Shown: positions 8,906 through 20,237, counted from the stretch's first letter. The stretch: DNA of 64,000 nucleotides from Geobacillus subterraneus (GCF_001618685.1 NZ_CP014342.1:744001-808000); one strand, 5' to 3'. The notes: a model not told the origin generated them from the letters alone. Translations and numbers: made by a program.

Positions 8906-10045
8906 ATGGCAATATCAGCGTATTTTCACATTCCGTTTTGCGCCCAGATTTGCCATTATTGCGATTTTAATAAAGTGTTTGCGGCCGGCCAGCCGATCGA
9001 CGCCTATTTGCGGGCGATGGACAAGGAAATGGCGCGGACAGCGGCCGAGTTCGGCCGCCAACTGAAGACGCTGTTTATCGGCGGGGGCACACCGACAGTG
9101 CTCGAGCCGGCGCAGCTCGGCCGTCTGTTAGCGAGCATCCACAACCATTTTCAGTTTGACCCGCAAGCGGCCGAATTTACAGTCGAGGCCAATCCGGACG
9201 GGCTGACGAAAGAGAAGCTCGCCATTTTGCGCGATGGTGGGGTAAACCGGCTGAGCATCGGCGTCCAGACGTTCGATGATGGGCTTCTTCAAGCGATCGG
9301 CCGCACCCATCGGCGCAATGATGCTGAGCGGGCGGTGGCGATGGCAAGGGAGGCCGGCTTTAAAAACATCAGCCTCGATCTTATGTACGGCTTGCCGGGG
9401 CAGACGGTTGAGCAGTTTCTTGCCGATTTGGAAACCGCGTTTTCGCTCCATGTGCCGCATCTTTCCGCCTACTCTTTGATCCTTGAGCCGAGAACGATTT
9501 TTTACAACGAATGGCGGAAAGGCCGGCTTCGCCTCCCGGGAGAGGAAGCGGAGACGGTGATGTATGAAGCGGTGATGGAACGAACGGCCGCCTATGGCTA
9601 TCGGCAATACGAGATTAGCAACTATGCGTTCCCTGGATTTGAAAGCCGGCATAATTTCGCCTATTGGAACAACGAAGAGTATTACGGCATCGGCGCCGGG
9701 GCGCACAGTTATGTTGCTGGCGTGCGGCGCGCTAACATCGGGCCGGTTCGCCATTACATCGAGAAGGTGGAACGCGGCGAATGGCCGCATCGCGACGTGC
9801 ACCGGCTGACTGTGCGCGAACAGATGGAGGAGGAAATGTTTTTAGGGCTGCGCAAGACGGAAGGAGTATCCAAAGTCCGCTTCCGGCAAAAGTTCGGCCG
9901 CGAGATGGACGACGTGTTTGGCGAGGCCATCCGCCGCGAAGTCGAGCGCGGGCGCCTCGAGGAGACGGCGACCCACGTCCGCTTGACAAAACGCGGCAAG
10001 CTGCTCGGCAATGAAGTGTTCGCCGCCTTCCTCGGCGAAATGTAA
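8906..10045 (+). CDS. hemW: HemW, radical SAM haem chaperone (formerly oxygen-independent coproporphyrinogen oxidase-like)
   Basis: 379-residue radical SAM protein. The cluster motif is Cys12-X3-Cys16-X2-Cys19 followed by Asp-Phe; true HemN has a fourth Cys at that spot, so this is HemW, which binds and transfers haem in studied bacteria, rather than a coproporphyrinogen dehydrogenase. The SAM-binding FIGGGTPT motif and the C-terminal HemN_C domain are present. The ATG at 8906 follows a strong AAAGGAGGAGAG site. Its position between lepA and hrcA is conserved in Bacillus (YqeR). The hrcA promoter begins 3 bases after its stop codon. Confidence 0.93.
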   Translation: MAISAYFHIPFCAQICHYCDFNKVFAAGQPIDAYLRAMDKEMARTAAEFGRQLKTLFIGGGTPTVLEPAQLGRLLASIHNHFQFDPQAAEFTVEANPDGLTKEKLAILRDGGVNRLSIGVQTFDDGLLQAIGRTHRRNDAERAVAMAREAGFKNISLDLMYGLPGQTVEQFLADLETAFSLHVPHLSAYSLILEPRTIFYNEWRKGRLRLPGEEAETVMYEAVMERTAAYGYRQYEISNYAFPGFESRHNFAYWNNEEYYGIGAGAHSYVAGVRRANIGPVRHYIEKVERGEWPHRDVHRLTVREQMEEEMFLGLRKTEGVSKVRFRQKFGREMDDVFGEAIRREVERGRLEETATHVRLTKRGKLLGNEVFAAFLGEM

Positions 10046-10048
10046 ACA

Positions 10049-10077
10049 TTGACATTTGCCGGGCGATTTGCTACCCT
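10049..10077 (+). promoter_or_regulatory. SigA promoter of the hrcA-grpE-dnaK operon
   Basis: Perfect -35 TTGACA (10049-10054) with a weaker -10 TACCCT (10072-10077, spacer 17); the following TAATAG is an alternative. The CIRCE operator lies directly downstream, where HrcA would block the initial transcribed region. Confidence 0.7.
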
Positions 10078-10087
10078 AATAGTAGAT

Positions 10088-10114
10088 TTAGCACTCAAAT
10101 TGTTTGAGTGCTAA
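10088..10114 (+). promoter_or_regulatory. CIRCE operator, HrcA binding site
   Basis: Perfect CIRCE: TTAGCACTC, 9-base spacer, GAGTGCTAA. It sits between the promoter and the hrcA start, 14 bases before the GTG. HrcA with GroEL represses from this element and heat shock relieves it. Confidence 0.98.
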
Positions 10115-10128
10115 CAGAGGTGAGAAAC

Positions 10129-11163
10129 GTGTTAACGGACCGCCAACTGTTGATTTTGCAGGTGATTATTGACGACTTCATTCGTTCCGGGCAGCCTGTC
10201 GGTTCGCGGACGTTATCAAAAAAGCACCAAATCACGTTCAGTTCAGCGACGATTCGCAACGAAATGGCGGATTTGGAAGAGCTAGGTTATATTGAAAAAA
10301 CGCACATTTCTTCGGGTCGCGTGCCATCGGAAAAAGGGTATCGCTATTACGTCGACCATTTACTGCCGCCGCAGCGGCTGACAAGGGCGGATATCCAAAA
10401 AATCCGCTCCGTGTTCGCCGAGCGCATCTACGAACTTGAGAAACTGGTGCAAAAGTCGGCGCAAATTGTATCCGATTTAACGAACTACACGTCGATCGCC
10501 CTCGGTCCGGCGTTTAAGGAAAGCAAGCTGAAGCGGATGCAGATCGTTCCGCTCAACGAACAGACGGCCGTCGCCATCGTCGTGACGGACACCGGCCACG
10601 TTGAAAACCGCGTCGTTACAGTCCCGGCAACGATCAATGCCGGTGATCTTGAAAAGATGGTCAATATTTTAAACGACCGGCTGAACGGCGTTCCGCTCAT
10701 CGATTTAAAAGAAAAAATCGAGACGGAAGTAGCCGACGTGCTGCGCCGGCATATTCACAACTACGACAGCATACTCAATACACTGATCGACACGCTTGAC
10801 ATCCCTGAAGAGGAAAGGATGTTTTTTGCCGGCAAGGCGAATATGCTCAACCAGCCGGAATTTAGCGACATTCAAAAAGTGCGCCCGCTTTTGAATATCA
10901 TCGAGCAAGAAAAGGACATTTATCGCCTGCTCCGCAAGCAAAATCAAAAAGGAGTGCAAGTGTCGATCGGGCGGGAAAACGAGCTGAGCGGCATGGAAAA
11001 CTGCAGTTTGATTACGGCCACGTATTCGGTCGGCGATGAACCGCTCGGGACGATCGCTATTCTCGGTCCGACGCGCATGGAGTATTCGCGCGTCATCACC
11101 GTGTTAAACCGCGTCGCCTCTGATTTGTCGGCTGCGTTGGCAAAATGGTATCAAAATCAGTAA
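10129..11163 (+). CDS. hrcA: HrcA, heat-inducible transcription repressor
   Basis: 344-residue repressor of class I heat-shock genes; it binds CIRCE and needs GroEL to fold. N-terminal winged helix (about 1-75, with [24 protein letters not shown] as the recognition part), a GAF-like dimerisation domain and the HrcA-specific insert. The GTG at 10129 was chosen because the protein then begins [11 protein letters not shown] like B. subtilis HrcA and AGAGGTGAGA lies at proper spacing; an earlier in-frame GTG overlaps CIRCE. It is the first gene of the operon and represses itself through the adjacent operator. Confidence 0.97.
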   Translation: MLTDRQLLILQVIIDDFIRSGQPVGSRTLSKKHQITFSSATIRNEMADLEELGYIEKTHISSGRVPSEKGYRYYVDHLLPPQRLTRADIQKIRSVFAERIYELEKLVQKSAQIVSDLTNYTSIALGPAFKESKLKRMQIVPLNEQTAVAIVVTDTGHVENRVVTVPATINAGDLEKMVNILNDRLNGVPLIDLKEKIETEVADVLRRHIHNYDSILNTLIDTLDIPEEERMFFAGKANMLNQPEFSDIQKVRPLLNIIEQEKDIYRLLRKQNQKGVQVSIGRENELSGMENCSLITATYSVGDEPLGTIAILGPTRMEYSRVITVLNRVASDLSAALAKWYQNQ

Positions 11164-11164
11164 G

Positions 11165-11219
11165 AATGGCCATATTGGTTAACGGATGGATGTTCGTCCA
11201 TCCTTTCCTTGTGGCCATT
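11165..11219 (+). other. Nested stem-loops between hrcA and grpE
   Basis: Outer 8-bp complementary arms AATGGCCA/TGGCCATT (11165-11172 with 11212-11219) enclose an inner perfect 7-bp hairpin (11184-11190 with 11197-11203, loop of 6). There is no proper T run. It may mark mRNA processing or 5' protection of the grpE-dnaK part, as reported for the B. subtilis dnaK operon. Confidence 0.6.
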
Positions 11220-11258
11220 GATACATAAATCGCGACCCCTGATCGGGAGGTGAAGGCA

Positions 11259-11933
11259 ATGGAACAAGGAGAAAAACAAGCGGCTGAACAAGCTACATAC
11301 AATGAGCTGGAAACAGAACAGCCGGTTTCGGCGGAAGAGGCGGGTTCGCAGCCGGAAGATGAAACAGTTGGCGCCGTTTCAGAGCATGCGGATGCACAAG
11401 CCGGCGAGAATCCGGAGGCAGCTTCTACGACAGCTGATTCTAGCGGCGAAACATCGGCTGAGGCCGAAGAGCTGGCCAAAGCCAAGGCGAAAGTCGCCGA
11501 ACTGGAAGCGAAACTGGCCGAGACGGAACACCGCTATCTCCGCTTGTACGCCGATTTTGAGAACTTCCGCCGCCGGGCGCGCCAAGAGATGGAAGCGGCT
11601 GAAAAATACCGCGCCCAAAGTTTGGCGAGCGATCTGCTTCCGGTGCTTGACAACTTTGAGCGCGCGTTGAAAATAGAGACGGAAAACGAACAAGCAAAAT
11701 CGATTTTGCAAGGGATGGAAATGGTGTACCGAGCGCTTCTTGACGCGTTGAGAAAGGAAGGCGTCGAGGTGATTGACGCGGTCGGCAAGCCGTTTGACCC
11801 CCATTTGCACCAAGCGGTGATGCAGACGGATGAAGGCGGCTATGAGCCGAATACGGTCGTAGAGGAGCTGCAAAAAGGCTATAAACTAAAAGACCGCGTT
11901 CTCCGTCCCGCCATGGTCAAAGTAAGCCAATAA
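11259..11933 (+). CDS. grpE: GrpE, nucleotide exchange factor of DnaK
   Basis: 224 residues. Releases ADP from DnaK and acts as a thermosensor in the chaperone cycle. The N-terminal 65 residues are acidic and low-complexity (Glu/Ala/Ser rich), then the long dimer coiled coil (about 68-125), and the C-terminal beta-wing with the signature [18 protein letters not shown]. The ATG at 11259 is preceded by GGGAGGTGA. It lies 22 bases before dnaK in the HrcA-controlled operon. Confidence 0.97.
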   Translation: MEQGEKQAAEQATYNELETEQPVSAEEAGSQPEDETVGAVSEHADAQAGENPEAASTTADSSGETSAEAEELAKAKAKVAELEAKLAETEHRYLRLYADFENFRRRARQEMEAAEKYRAQSLASDLLPVLDNFERALKIETENEQAKSILQGMEMVYRALLDALRKEGVEVIDAVGKPFDPHLHQAVMQTDEGGYEPNTVVEELQKGYKLKDRVLRPAMVKVSQ

Positions 11934-11952
11934 TGGAAACGGAGGGTGATGA

Positions 11953-13761
<1,809 letters not shown>

Positions 13762-13768
13762 TGGAGGG

Positions 13769-13810
13769 AAAAGTCAAAGTCAGGCCTGCCTTGGCTTTGA
13801 CTTTTTTTCT
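13769..13810 (+). terminator. Terminator between dnaK and dnaJ
   Basis: 11-bp A/T-flanked stem (13769-13779 with 13795-13805) running into a T7 tract. A transcription stop also lies between dnaK and dnaJ in B. subtilis. Confidence 0.85.
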
Positions 13811-13822
13811 AGCATTCACATA

Positions 13823-13852
13823 TTGTCATAAAACAAAGGGAAATGATAAAAT
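13823..13852 (+). promoter_or_regulatory. SigA promoter for dnaJ-prmA-rsmE-mtaB
   Basis: TTGTCA (13823-13828), 18-base spacer, TAAAAT (13847-13852) with an extended TGA before the -10. It has no CIRCE, so the distal genes can be expressed without HrcA control. Confidence 0.7.
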
Positions 13853-13890
13853 AACCTTTATGTGAGTGAATCGGGAGTGGATGATCAACG

Positions 13891-15036
13891 ATGGCGAAGC
13901 GCGATTACTATGAAGTTCTCGGCGTCAGTAAAAACGCGACGAAAGACGAGATTAAAAAAGCGTATCGAAAGCTTTCGAAGCAGTATCATCCAGACATTAA
14001 CAAAGCGCCGGACGCCGCCGAGAAGTTTAAAGAGATTAAAGAAGCGTATGAAGTGTTAAGTGATGACGAAAAACGGGCCCGCTACGACCGGTTTGGCCAC
14101 GCCGACCCGAACGAGGCGTTCGGCGGCGGATTCCAAGGGGGCGGGTTTGACTTTGGTGGATTCAGCGGCTTTGGCGGCTTTGAAGATATTTTTGAGACGT
14201 TTTTCGGCGGCGGTCCGCGCCGGCGGGCAAGCGGGCCGCGCAAAGGGGCCGACGTGGAATATATGATGACGCTCACGTTTGAGGAAGCGGCGTTCGGAAA
14301 AGAAACGGAAATTGAAGTTCCGCATGAAGAAACGTGCGCTACGTGCCAAGGCAGCGGGGCGAAGCCAGGCACAAGCCCGCAATCGTGCCCGCATTGCCAC
14401 GGCAGCGGACAAGTGACGAGCGAACAGACGACGCCGTTTGGCCGCATCGTCAACCGCCGGACGTGCCCGGTTTGCGGCGGCACGGGCCGCTACATCCCGG
14501 AAAAATGCCCGACGTGCGGCGGCACCGGGCGCGTCAAACAGCGAAAAAAAATTCATGTCAAAATTCCGGCTGGCGTCGATGATGGCCAGCAGCTGCGCGT
14601 CGCCGGCAAAGGGGAACCGGGCGTAAACGGCGGGCCGCCGGGGGATTTGTATATCATTTTCCGCGTCGAACCGCATGAGTTTTTCAAGCGCGACGGCGAT
14701 GATATTTATTGTGAAGTGCCGCTTTCATTCGCCCAGGCGGCGCTCGGTGATGAAATTGAAGTGCCGACGCTCCACGGCGATGTAAAGCTGAAAATCCCGG
14801 CCGGCACGCAAACGGGCACGCGCTTTCGCTTAAAAGGAAAAGGAGTGCCGAACGTGCGCGGCTATGGCCGAGGCGACCAGCACGTCATCGTCCGCGTCGT
14901 GACGCCGACGAAGCTGACGGAAAAACAAAAGCAGCTGCTGCGCGAGTTTGACCGGCTCGGTGGAGACACGATGCACGACGGGCCGCACGGTCGTTTTTTT
15001 GAAAAAGTAAAAAAGGCGTTTAAAGGAGAAGCGTGA
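13891..15036 (+). CDS. dnaJ: DnaJ, Hsp40 co-chaperone
   Basis: 381 residues. Stimulates DnaK ATPase and delivers substrates. J domain (1-70) with the essential HPD at 33-35, then a Gly/Phe-rich linker (about 73-115), four CxxCxGxG zinc-binding repeats (about 150-210) and two C-terminal beta-barrel domains. All eight zinc cysteines are present. The ATG follows GGGAGTGGATGA. It has its own promoter after the dnaK terminator; prmA overlaps or almost touches its stop. Confidence 0.97.
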   Translation: MAKRDYYEVLGVSKNATKDEIKKAYRKLSKQYHPDINKAPDAAEKFKEIKEAYEVLSDDEKRARYDRFGHADPNEAFGGGFQGGGFDFGGFSGFGGFEDIFETFFGGGPRRRASGPRKGADVEYMMTLTFEEAAFGKETEIEVPHEETCATCQGSGAKPGTSPQSCPHCHGSGQVTSEQTTPFGRIVNRRTCPVCGGTGRYIPEKCPTCGGTGRVKQRKKIHVKIPAGVDDGQQLRVAGKGEPGVNGGPPGDLYIIFRVEPHEFFKRDGDDIYCEVPLSFAQAALGDEIEVPTLHGDVKLKIPAGTQTGTRFRLKGKGVPNVRGYGRGDQHVIVRVVTPTKLTEKQKQLLREFDRLGGDTMHDGPHGRFFEKVKKAFKGEA

Positions 15037-15041
15037 GCGCG

Positions 15042-15980
15042 ATGAAATGGTCAGAAATCAGCATTCATACGACGCACGAGGCGGTCGAGGCGATTTCGAA
15101 CATTTTGCATGAGGCGGGCGCCGGAGGCGTTGTCATCGAAGACCCGTACGACCTTGTCAAAGACCGCGACGACTGGTATGGCGAAATCGTCGAGCTCAAT
15201 CCGGACGATTACCCGGAAGAAGGGGTCATCATTAAGGCGTATTTGCCGGTCAATAGTTTTCTTGGCGAAACGGTGGAACAAATTAAGCAGGCAATTAACA
15301 ATTTATGGCTGTACGATATTGACCTTGGCAAAAATAAAATTACGTTGAGCGAAGTGAATGAGGAAGAATGGGCGACGGCGTGGAAAAAGCATTACCATCC
15401 GGTGAAAGTATCGGAAAAATTTACAATTGTGCCGACATGGGAAACGTATGAACCGGCCTCCGACGATGAGCTGATCATCGAAATGGATCCGGGCATGGCG
15501 TTTGGCACCGGCACCCATCCGACGACGGTCATGTGCCTGCAGGCGCTTGAAAAATACGTGCGCCCTGGCGACGAGGTCATTGATGTTGGCACCGGCTCCG
15601 GCATTTTAAGCATCGCCGCCGCCATGCTCGGCGCCCGTTCGGTGCGAGCGCTTGACTTGGATCCGGTGGCGGTCGACAGCGCGCGGCTGAACATCAAGCT
15701 CAATAAAGTGCAGCACGTGGTCACGGTCGCGCAAAACAATTTGCTTGACCATCTTGACGAACAAGCTGATGTGATCGTCGCCAACATTTTGGCCGAAATC
15801 ATTTTGCGCTTTACGGCTGACGCCTACCGACTGTTGAAGCCGGGCGGCCGCTTTATCACGTCCGGCATCATTCAGGCGAAAAAGCAAGACGTCAAAGACG
15901 GTCTGCTCGCCGCTGGATTTGTCATTGAAGAAATCGATGTGATGGAAGATTGGGTGGCGTTTGTCGCCATCAAACCGTAG
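15042..15980 (+). CDS. prmA: Ribosomal protein L11 methyltransferase
   Basis: 312 residues. SAM-dependent trimethylation of ribosomal protein L11. The N-terminal L11-binding domain is followed by a Rossmann methyltransferase domain with motif [15 protein letters not shown] and post-motif residues LDLDPVA, then the catalytic-loop NILAEII. Two starts are possible: GTG 15033 (overlapping the dnaJ stop, very close to AAAGGAG) and ATG 15042. The ATG is preferred because relatives begin MKWSE. It is part of the dnaJ-prmA-rsmE-mtaB unit, as in B. subtilis (YqeT). Confidence 0.94.
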   Translation: MKWSEISIHTTHEAVEAISNILHEAGAGGVVIEDPYDLVKDRDDWYGEIVELNPDDYPEEGVIIKAYLPVNSFLGETVEQIKQAINNLWLYDIDLGKNKITLSEVNEEEWATAWKKHYHPVKVSEKFTIVPTWETYEPASDDELIIEMDPGMAFGTGTHPTTVMCLQALEKYVRPGDEVIDVGTGSGILSIAAAMLGARSVRALDLDPVAVDSARLNIKLNKVQHVVTVAQNNLLDHLDEQADVIVANILAEIILRFTADAYRLLKPGGRFITSGIIQAKKQDVKDGLLAAGFVIEEIDVMEDWVAFVAIKP

Positions 15981-15998
15981 GCAAAGAAGGGATGTTTC

Positions 15999-16775
15999 GT
16001 GCAGCGTTACTTCGTTTCCGACCGGGAGCGTCAAGGCGAAAACGTCGTCATCAGCGGCGGCGACGCCCATCATATCGCCCGCGTCATGCGCATGAAGCCG
16101 AAAGACGCCATTGTTTGCGTGTTCCCGGACGGGCGCATGGCGGTGTGTGAAATTGAACAAATTGCCAATGAGCAAGTATGCGCCCGTATTGTACAATGGA
16201 AGGAAGAGGGGCGCGAATTGCCGGTGCGCATTTATATCGCCCAGGGGCTGCCAAAAGGCGAAAAATGGGAGCTCGTCATCCAAAAAGGAACCGAGCTTGG
16301 CGCCGCCGGCTTTCTTCCGTTTACGGCTGCCCGTTCGGTCGTTAAATGGGATGCCAAAAAAGCAGAGAAAAAAGTAGAACGTTGGAAAAAAATTGCGAAA
16401 GAGGCGGCCGAACAGGCGGAACGCACGTCGCTGCCGGACGTGCGGGCGCCGCTTTCCTTTGATGAGCTCGTCGCCTTTGGCGCAACGGTCGATTGCCGGC
16501 TGTTTGCCTATGAAGAAGAAGCGCGAGGGAAGCGGCATAAGGCGCTCCCGTCGCTTCTCGCCCGCCTTCAGCCCGGCGGCTCGCTTTTAGCCGTCTTTGG
16601 GCCGGAAGGCGGGTTCAGCCGTGAAGAGGCACAACAGCTCAAGCAAAGCGGCTTTTTGCCGTGCAGCCTCGGCCCGCGCATTTTGCGGACGGAAACGGCG
16701 CCGCTTTATTTGCTTGCCGCCGCTTCGTACGAATGGGAGCTTTGTGCGTCAGGCCGCGAAGCGAAACGAGAGTAA
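15999..16775 (+). CDS. rsmE: 16S rRNA m3U1498 methyltransferase RsmE
   Basis: 258 residues, SPOUT-class methyltransferase. N-terminal PUA-like domain (about 1-70, starting MQRYFVSDRE), then the knotted SAM-binding domain with AQGLPKGEKWE, VFGPEGGFS and the LGPRILRTETAPL signature near the C-terminus. Uses GTG as start with GAAGGG upstream. It corresponds to B. subtilis YqeU and is the third gene of the dnaJ unit. Confidence 0.95.
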   Translation: MQRYFVSDRERQGENVVISGGDAHHIARVMRMKPKDAIVCVFPDGRMAVCEIEQIANEQVCARIVQWKEEGRELPVRIYIAQGLPKGEKWELVIQKGTELGAAGFLPFTAARSVVKWDAKKAEKKVERWKKIAKEAAEQAERTSLPDVRAPLSFDELVAFGATVDCRLFAYEEEARGKRHKALPSLLARLQPGGSLLAVFGPEGGFSREEAQQLKQSGFLPCSLGPRILRTETAPLYLLAAASYEWELCASGREAKRE

Positions 16776-16804
16776 CAATCGGTTGCTGATTATAAAACAT
16801 CGAT

Positions 16805-16827
16805 CCCCCGCTGATGGGAAGCGGGGG
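16805..16827 (+). other. GC hairpin just upstream of mtaB
   Basis: Perfect 7-bp all-GC stem (16805-16811 with 16821-16827, loop of 9) ending 7 bases before the mtaB ribosome-binding site. There is no T tract, so it is not a terminator; it may affect mRNA stability or translation of mtaB. Confidence 0.5.
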
Positions 16828-16847
16828 TGCAGAGTGAGGTGAAGAAC

Positions 16848-18197
16848 ATGCCAACAGTGGCTTTCCATACATTAGGCTGCAAAGTCAATCATTATGAGAC
16901 GGAAGCGATCTGGCAGCTGTTTAAAAAGGCCGGCTACGAACGGAAAGAGTTTGAGAGCCGCGCCGACGTGTATGTGATCAACACGTGCACGGTGACGAAC
17001 ACCGGCGACAAAAAAAGCCGTCAAGTCATCCGCCGCGCGGTGCGCCGCAATCCGGACGCCGTCGTCTGCGTGACGGGCTGTTATGCGCAAACATCGCCGG
17101 CCGAAGTGATGGCGATTCCTGGTGTAGATATTGTTATCGGCACGCAAGACCGGCATAAAATTTTAGACTATGTCGAGCAGTTTCAGCGCGAACGGCAGCC
17201 GATCAACGCTGTCCATAACATTATGAAAACGCGCGTGTTCGAGGAGATGGACGTGCCGGCGTTCACCGATCGGACGCGGGCATCGCTCAAAATCCAAGAA
17301 GGGTGCAACAACTTTTGCACGTTTTGCATCATTCCGTGGGCGCGCGGCTTGATGCGTTCGCGTGATCCGCAAGAAATTATCCGCCAAGCGCGCCAGCTTG
17401 TCGCCGCCGGCTATAAGGAAATCGTGTTGACCGGCATTCATACGGGCGGCTATGGCACCGATCTGAAAGATTATAATTTTGCTGCGCTTTTGCGCGATTT
17501 GGACGAGCAAGTGCCAGGGCTGAAACGGATCCGCATCTCGTCGATCGAAGCGAGCCAAATTACTGATGAAGTGATCGACGTCCTCAAGCGGTCGGATAAA
17601 ATCGTCCGCCATTTGCACATTCCGCTCCAGTCGGGGTCGAACACGGTGCTCAAGCGGATGCGCCGCAAATATACGGTTGAATTTTTTGCGGAGCGGCTCG
17701 CCCGGCTGCGCGAAGTGTTCCCGGAGCTGGCGGTGACGTCCGATGTCATCGTCGGCTTCCCGGGCGAAACGGAGGACGAATTTATGGAGACGTATCACTT
17801 TATCCGCGAACAGCGGTTCTCTGAGCTGCACGTCTTTCCGTATTCGAAACGGACCGGCACGCCGGCGGCCCGCATGCCGGACCAAATCGATGAAGAAACG
17901 AAACATGACCGCGTCCGCCGCTTAATCGCCCTTTCCGACCAGCTGGCGAAAGAATACGCCTCCCGGTTCGAAGGACAAGTGCTCGAAGTCATTCCGGAAG
18001 AGCGCGACAAAGAAGAGCCGGGAATGTATATTGGCTATACGGATAACTATTTGAAAGTGCGCTTTCCGGCGGCGGAAGAGATGATCGGCGAGCTTGTCAA
18101 AGTGAAAATCACAAAGCCCGGCTATCCGTATAACGAAGGCGAGTTTGTCCGCGTCGTGCCGGATGAGGCCGTTCGATCGGTGAAATTAAGTTCATAA
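16848..18197 (+). CDS. mtaB: tRNA t6A37 methylthiotransferase MtaB
   Basis: 449 residues. Radical SAM enzyme that converts t6A to ms2t6A at tRNA position 37. UPF0004 domain cysteines Cys11, Cys47 and Cys78 (second Fe-S cluster), radical SAM motif Cys153-X3-Cys157-X2-Cys160, and a C-terminal TRAM domain (about 380-440). The CKVNHYET start is typical of MtaB rather than MiaB. The ATG at 16848 follows GTGAGGTGAAG; an upstream in-frame ATG lies in the hairpin. It is the last gene of the dnaJ unit (B. subtilis YqeV) and is followed by two stem-loop terminators. Confidence 0.95.
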   Translation: MPTVAFHTLGCKVNHYETEAIWQLFKKAGYERKEFESRADVYVINTCTVTNTGDKKSRQVIRRAVRRNPDAVVCVTGCYAQTSPAEVMAIPGVDIVIGTQDRHKILDYVEQFQRERQPINAVHNIMKTRVFEEMDVPAFTDRTRASLKIQEGCNNFCTFCIIPWARGLMRSRDPQEIIRQARQLVAAGYKEIVLTGIHTGGYGTDLKDYNFAALLRDLDEQVPGLKRIRISSIEASQITDEVIDVLKRSDKIVRHLHIPLQSGSNTVLKRMRRKYTVEFFAERLARLREVFPELAVTSDVIVGFPGETEDEFMETYHFIREQRFSELHVFPYSKRTGTPAARMPDQIDEETKHDRVRRLIALSDQLAKEYASRFEGQVLEVIPEERDKEEPGMYIGYTDNYLKVRFPAAEEMIGELVKVKITKPGYPYNEGEFVRVVPDEAVRSVKLSS

Positions 18198-18239
18198 TCC
18201 CAATGGCCGATTTAGGCTAAGCGCGTCCGCCTCATACCT

Positions 18240-18268
18240 CCCAGCCTTTAGGCTGGGTTTTTGTTTTT
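18240..18268 (+). terminator. Terminator after mtaB
   Basis: Perfect 7-bp stem CCCAGCC/GGCTGGG with TTTA loop (18240-18257), then TTTTTGTTTTT. Confidence 0.9.
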
Positions 18269-18302
18269 CGTAAAAATCCCGTGCCCGCAGGCGGTGATGT
18301 TC

Positions 18303-18343
18303 ATCCATGGGCGGAGGGCAGACCGCCGCCCATGGATCTTTTT
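18303..18343 (+). terminator. Second strong stem-loop before deoC
   Basis: Perfect 12-bp stem (18303-18314 with 18326-18337), loop of 11, then CTTTTT. It could be a back-up terminator for mtaB or, if a promoter lies between the two, an attenuator. Confidence 0.6.
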
Positions 18344-18433
18344 CCGTCCATTTCTCTCGGGCAGGTTGACAAGCTCGCCGGAAGATGAAATGGGAGACTA
18401 TAGGGATGGCGGCTAGTTTTTCTGGCAACGACA

Positions 18434-18442
18434 TGGTATGAT
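18434..18442 (+). promoter_or_regulatory. Extended -10 promoter for deoC
   Basis: TGGTATGAT: a TGn extension and a -10 hexamer with five of six consensus bases, 56 bases before the deoC start. The -35 region is weak, as is common with extended -10 promoters. Confidence 0.55.
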
Positions 18443-18497
18443 GGTAGACGTCAGACCTTTCATTTTTTGCAGTAGCAGGAGAAAGGAGCGATGTTCC

Positions 18498-19169
18498 ATG
18501 ACGGAGAATATGGCGAAAATGATCGATCATACGCTGCTTAAACCAGAAGCGACGGAAGAACAAATCATTCAACTGTGCCGCGAAGCGAAACAACACGGCT
18601 TCGCCTCGGTGTGCGTCAACCCGGCGTGGGTGAAAACGGCGGCGCGCGAACTTTCCGGCACCGACGTTCTCGTCTGCACGGTCATCGGCTTTCCGCTTGG
18701 GGCGACAACGCCGGAAACAAAGGCGTTTGAAACGAATAACGCCATTGAAAACGGCGCCCGCGAAGTCGATATGGTGATCAACATCGGCGCGTTAAAAAGC
18801 GGTGATGATGAGCTCGTTGAGCGCGACATTCGCGCCGTCGTCGAGGCGGCGGCCGGAAAAGCACTTGTGAAAGTGATTATCGAAACGGCCTTGCTGAACG
18901 ATGAAGAAAAAGTGCGCGCCTGCCAATTGGCGGTGAAAGCGGGCGCCGATTACGTGAAAACGTCGACCGGATTCTCAGGCGGCGGCGCAACGGTCGAGGA
19001 TGTGGCGCTGATGCGCCGGACGGTCGGCGATAAAGCGGGCGTCAAAGCCTCAGGCGGCGTCCGCGACCGGGAAACGGCCGAAGCGATGATTGAAGCCGGG
19101 GCGACGCGCATCGGGACGAGCTCCGGGGTGGCGATCGTCAGCGGTCGAATTGGCGGCGCTGACTATTAA
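18498..19169 (+). CDS. deoC: Deoxyribose-phosphate aldolase
   Basis: 223 residues. Class I aldolase splitting 2-deoxyribose 5-phosphate into glyceraldehyde 3-phosphate and acetaldehyde in deoxynucleoside catabolism. The Schiff-base lysine is Lys154 (VKTSTGF), with Asp91 and Lys183 (VKASGG) completing the usual catalytic set. The ATG at 18498 has GAAAGGAG upstream at slightly long spacing. It stands alone, not in a deo operon. Its TAA stop overlaps the stop of the convergent gene on the other strand and no terminator lies between them. Confidence 0.96.
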   Translation: MTENMAKMIDHTLLKPEATEEQIIQLCREAKQHGFASVCVNPAWVKTAARELSGTDVLVCTVIGFPLGATTPETKAFETNNAIENGAREVDMVINIGALKSGDDELVERDIRAVVEAAAGKALVKVIIETALLNDEEKVRACQLAVKAGADYVKTSTGFSGGGATVEDVALMRRTVGDKAGVKASGGVRDRETAEAMIEAGATRIGTSSGVAIVSGRIGGADY

Positions 19170-20101
19170 GTCCGCCTGCGGGCGTGCAAAAATAACATGG
19201 CCGTCTCAATGGCGCCGACAAACGGCAAGGCAGCGATCGAACAAATGGCGTTAAACAAGACGCTGACATGGGCGAGCTGCACGTCAGGCGCCGGACTGAG
19301 CATAACAGCGAGGCGGGCGAGCGCTTCAGTCCAAAAAAGAAACAAGGCCACGCCGGCGACGTTTAGCCATAAATGGGTGTAGGCCGTTAATTGCGCTTCC
19401 TTGCTCGAGCCGATGGACGCCAACAGCCCGGTAATGCACGTGCCGATGTTGGCGCCAAGCAAAATGGCGATGGCAGCTGGCAGCGTCAGCAATTGTTCGT
19501 TTAAAAACCCCATGGCGATGCCGATCGTCGCCGCGCTCGAATGGACAAGAGCGGTCAAGACGATGCCGACAAGAAGGCCGACCGCTGTGGAATGGTTTGT
19601 CTGGTGCAACCAAGCGTCAACGAGCGGATAGGCGGCGAGCGGCTTAGCGAGGCTGCTGAAGCCGTCCATGGCAAACAACAAAGCGGCCAGGCCGACGGCG
19701 ATCATCCCGATGCTGTAAATGAGGCGGCGGCGCCCGATAAAGACAAGGAGCGCGCCGCCAACAAGAAGGGGAATGGCGCCGTCGCCGATATCGAGCGTCA
19801 TGAGTTCGGTTGTGATCGTTGAGCCGATATTGCTACCTAAAATGATGCCGATCGATTGACGGAACGATAAATAGCCGGTGGCGACGAGGCCGACGGTCAT
19901 CACCATTACCGCGGAGCTGCTTTGCACAAGCGCGGTCGTCGCGAATCCGGCGAGAAACGCTTGCCCTGGCGTGGCGGTAAAGCGCATGAGCCATCGCTTC
20001 AGCCGATGGCCGGATAAGGTGTAAAACCCGGCTTTCATCATGAACATACCGATAAGGAAAACGGCAGTGTAAATGGCAAACAGCACCAAAAGAGGCCCCA
20101 C
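19166..20101 (-). CDS. yqeW: Na+/phosphate cotransporter family membrane protein (YqeW-like)
   Basis: 311 residues, about eight membrane helices. Two inverted Na/Pi-cotransporter repeats are visible, each with the short QSSSA or HSSAA motif followed by a glycine-rich GxNIGT/GSNIGS element (residues about 60-90 and 185-215). This places it in the PF02690 family; phosphate transport is inferred only from the family. It lacks the C-terminal PhoU-like domain of longer members. GTG start with AAAGGGGAGATC before it. It matches B. subtilis YqeW next to deoC/yqeY. Confidence 0.85.
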   Translation of the reverse strand: MGPLLVLFAIYTAVFLIGMFMMKAGFYTLSGHRLKRWLMRFTATPGQAFLAGFATTALVQSSSAVMVMTVGLVATGYLSFRQSIGIILGSNIGSTITTELMTLDIGDGAIPLLVGGALLVFIGRRRLIYSIGMIAVGLAALLFAMDGFSSLAKPLAAYPLVDAWLHQTNHSTAVGLLVGIVLTALVHSSAATIGIAMGFLNEQLLTLPAAIAILLGANIGTCITGLLASIGSSKEAQLTAYTHLWLNVAGVALFLFWTEALARLAVMLSPAPDVQLAHVSVLFNAICSIAALPFVGAIETAMLFLHARRRT

Positions 20102-20207
20102 GGGCGATCTCCCCTTTCATCCTATATGTATGGGCCTTGTCCGCGGAGAATGACCGTTTTTTTAGGAAGTGGGGCTGAACGGCGCGAGCGCCGCTATGCT
20201 TTTTTTA

Positions 20208-20237
20208 TTGACCTTTTCCATCGGCATGTATTATAAT
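20208..20237 (+). promoter_or_regulatory. SigA promoter for rpsU-yqeY
   Basis: TTGACC (20208-20213), 18-base spacer, perfect TATAAT (20232-20237), 49 bases before rpsU. Expected of a highly expressed ribosomal protein gene. Confidence 0.85.

Noticed and set aside
17163-17906. 247-residue antisense frame over mtaB
   Set aside because: Mirror of mtaB codons; composition (His/Arg/Phe rich) is typical of antisense shadows.
20180-20205. GC palindrome CGGCGCGAGCGCCG followed at a distance by T7, upstream of rpsU
   Set aside because: The loop is too small and the T run too far for a good terminator; no gene ends there on the plus strand.
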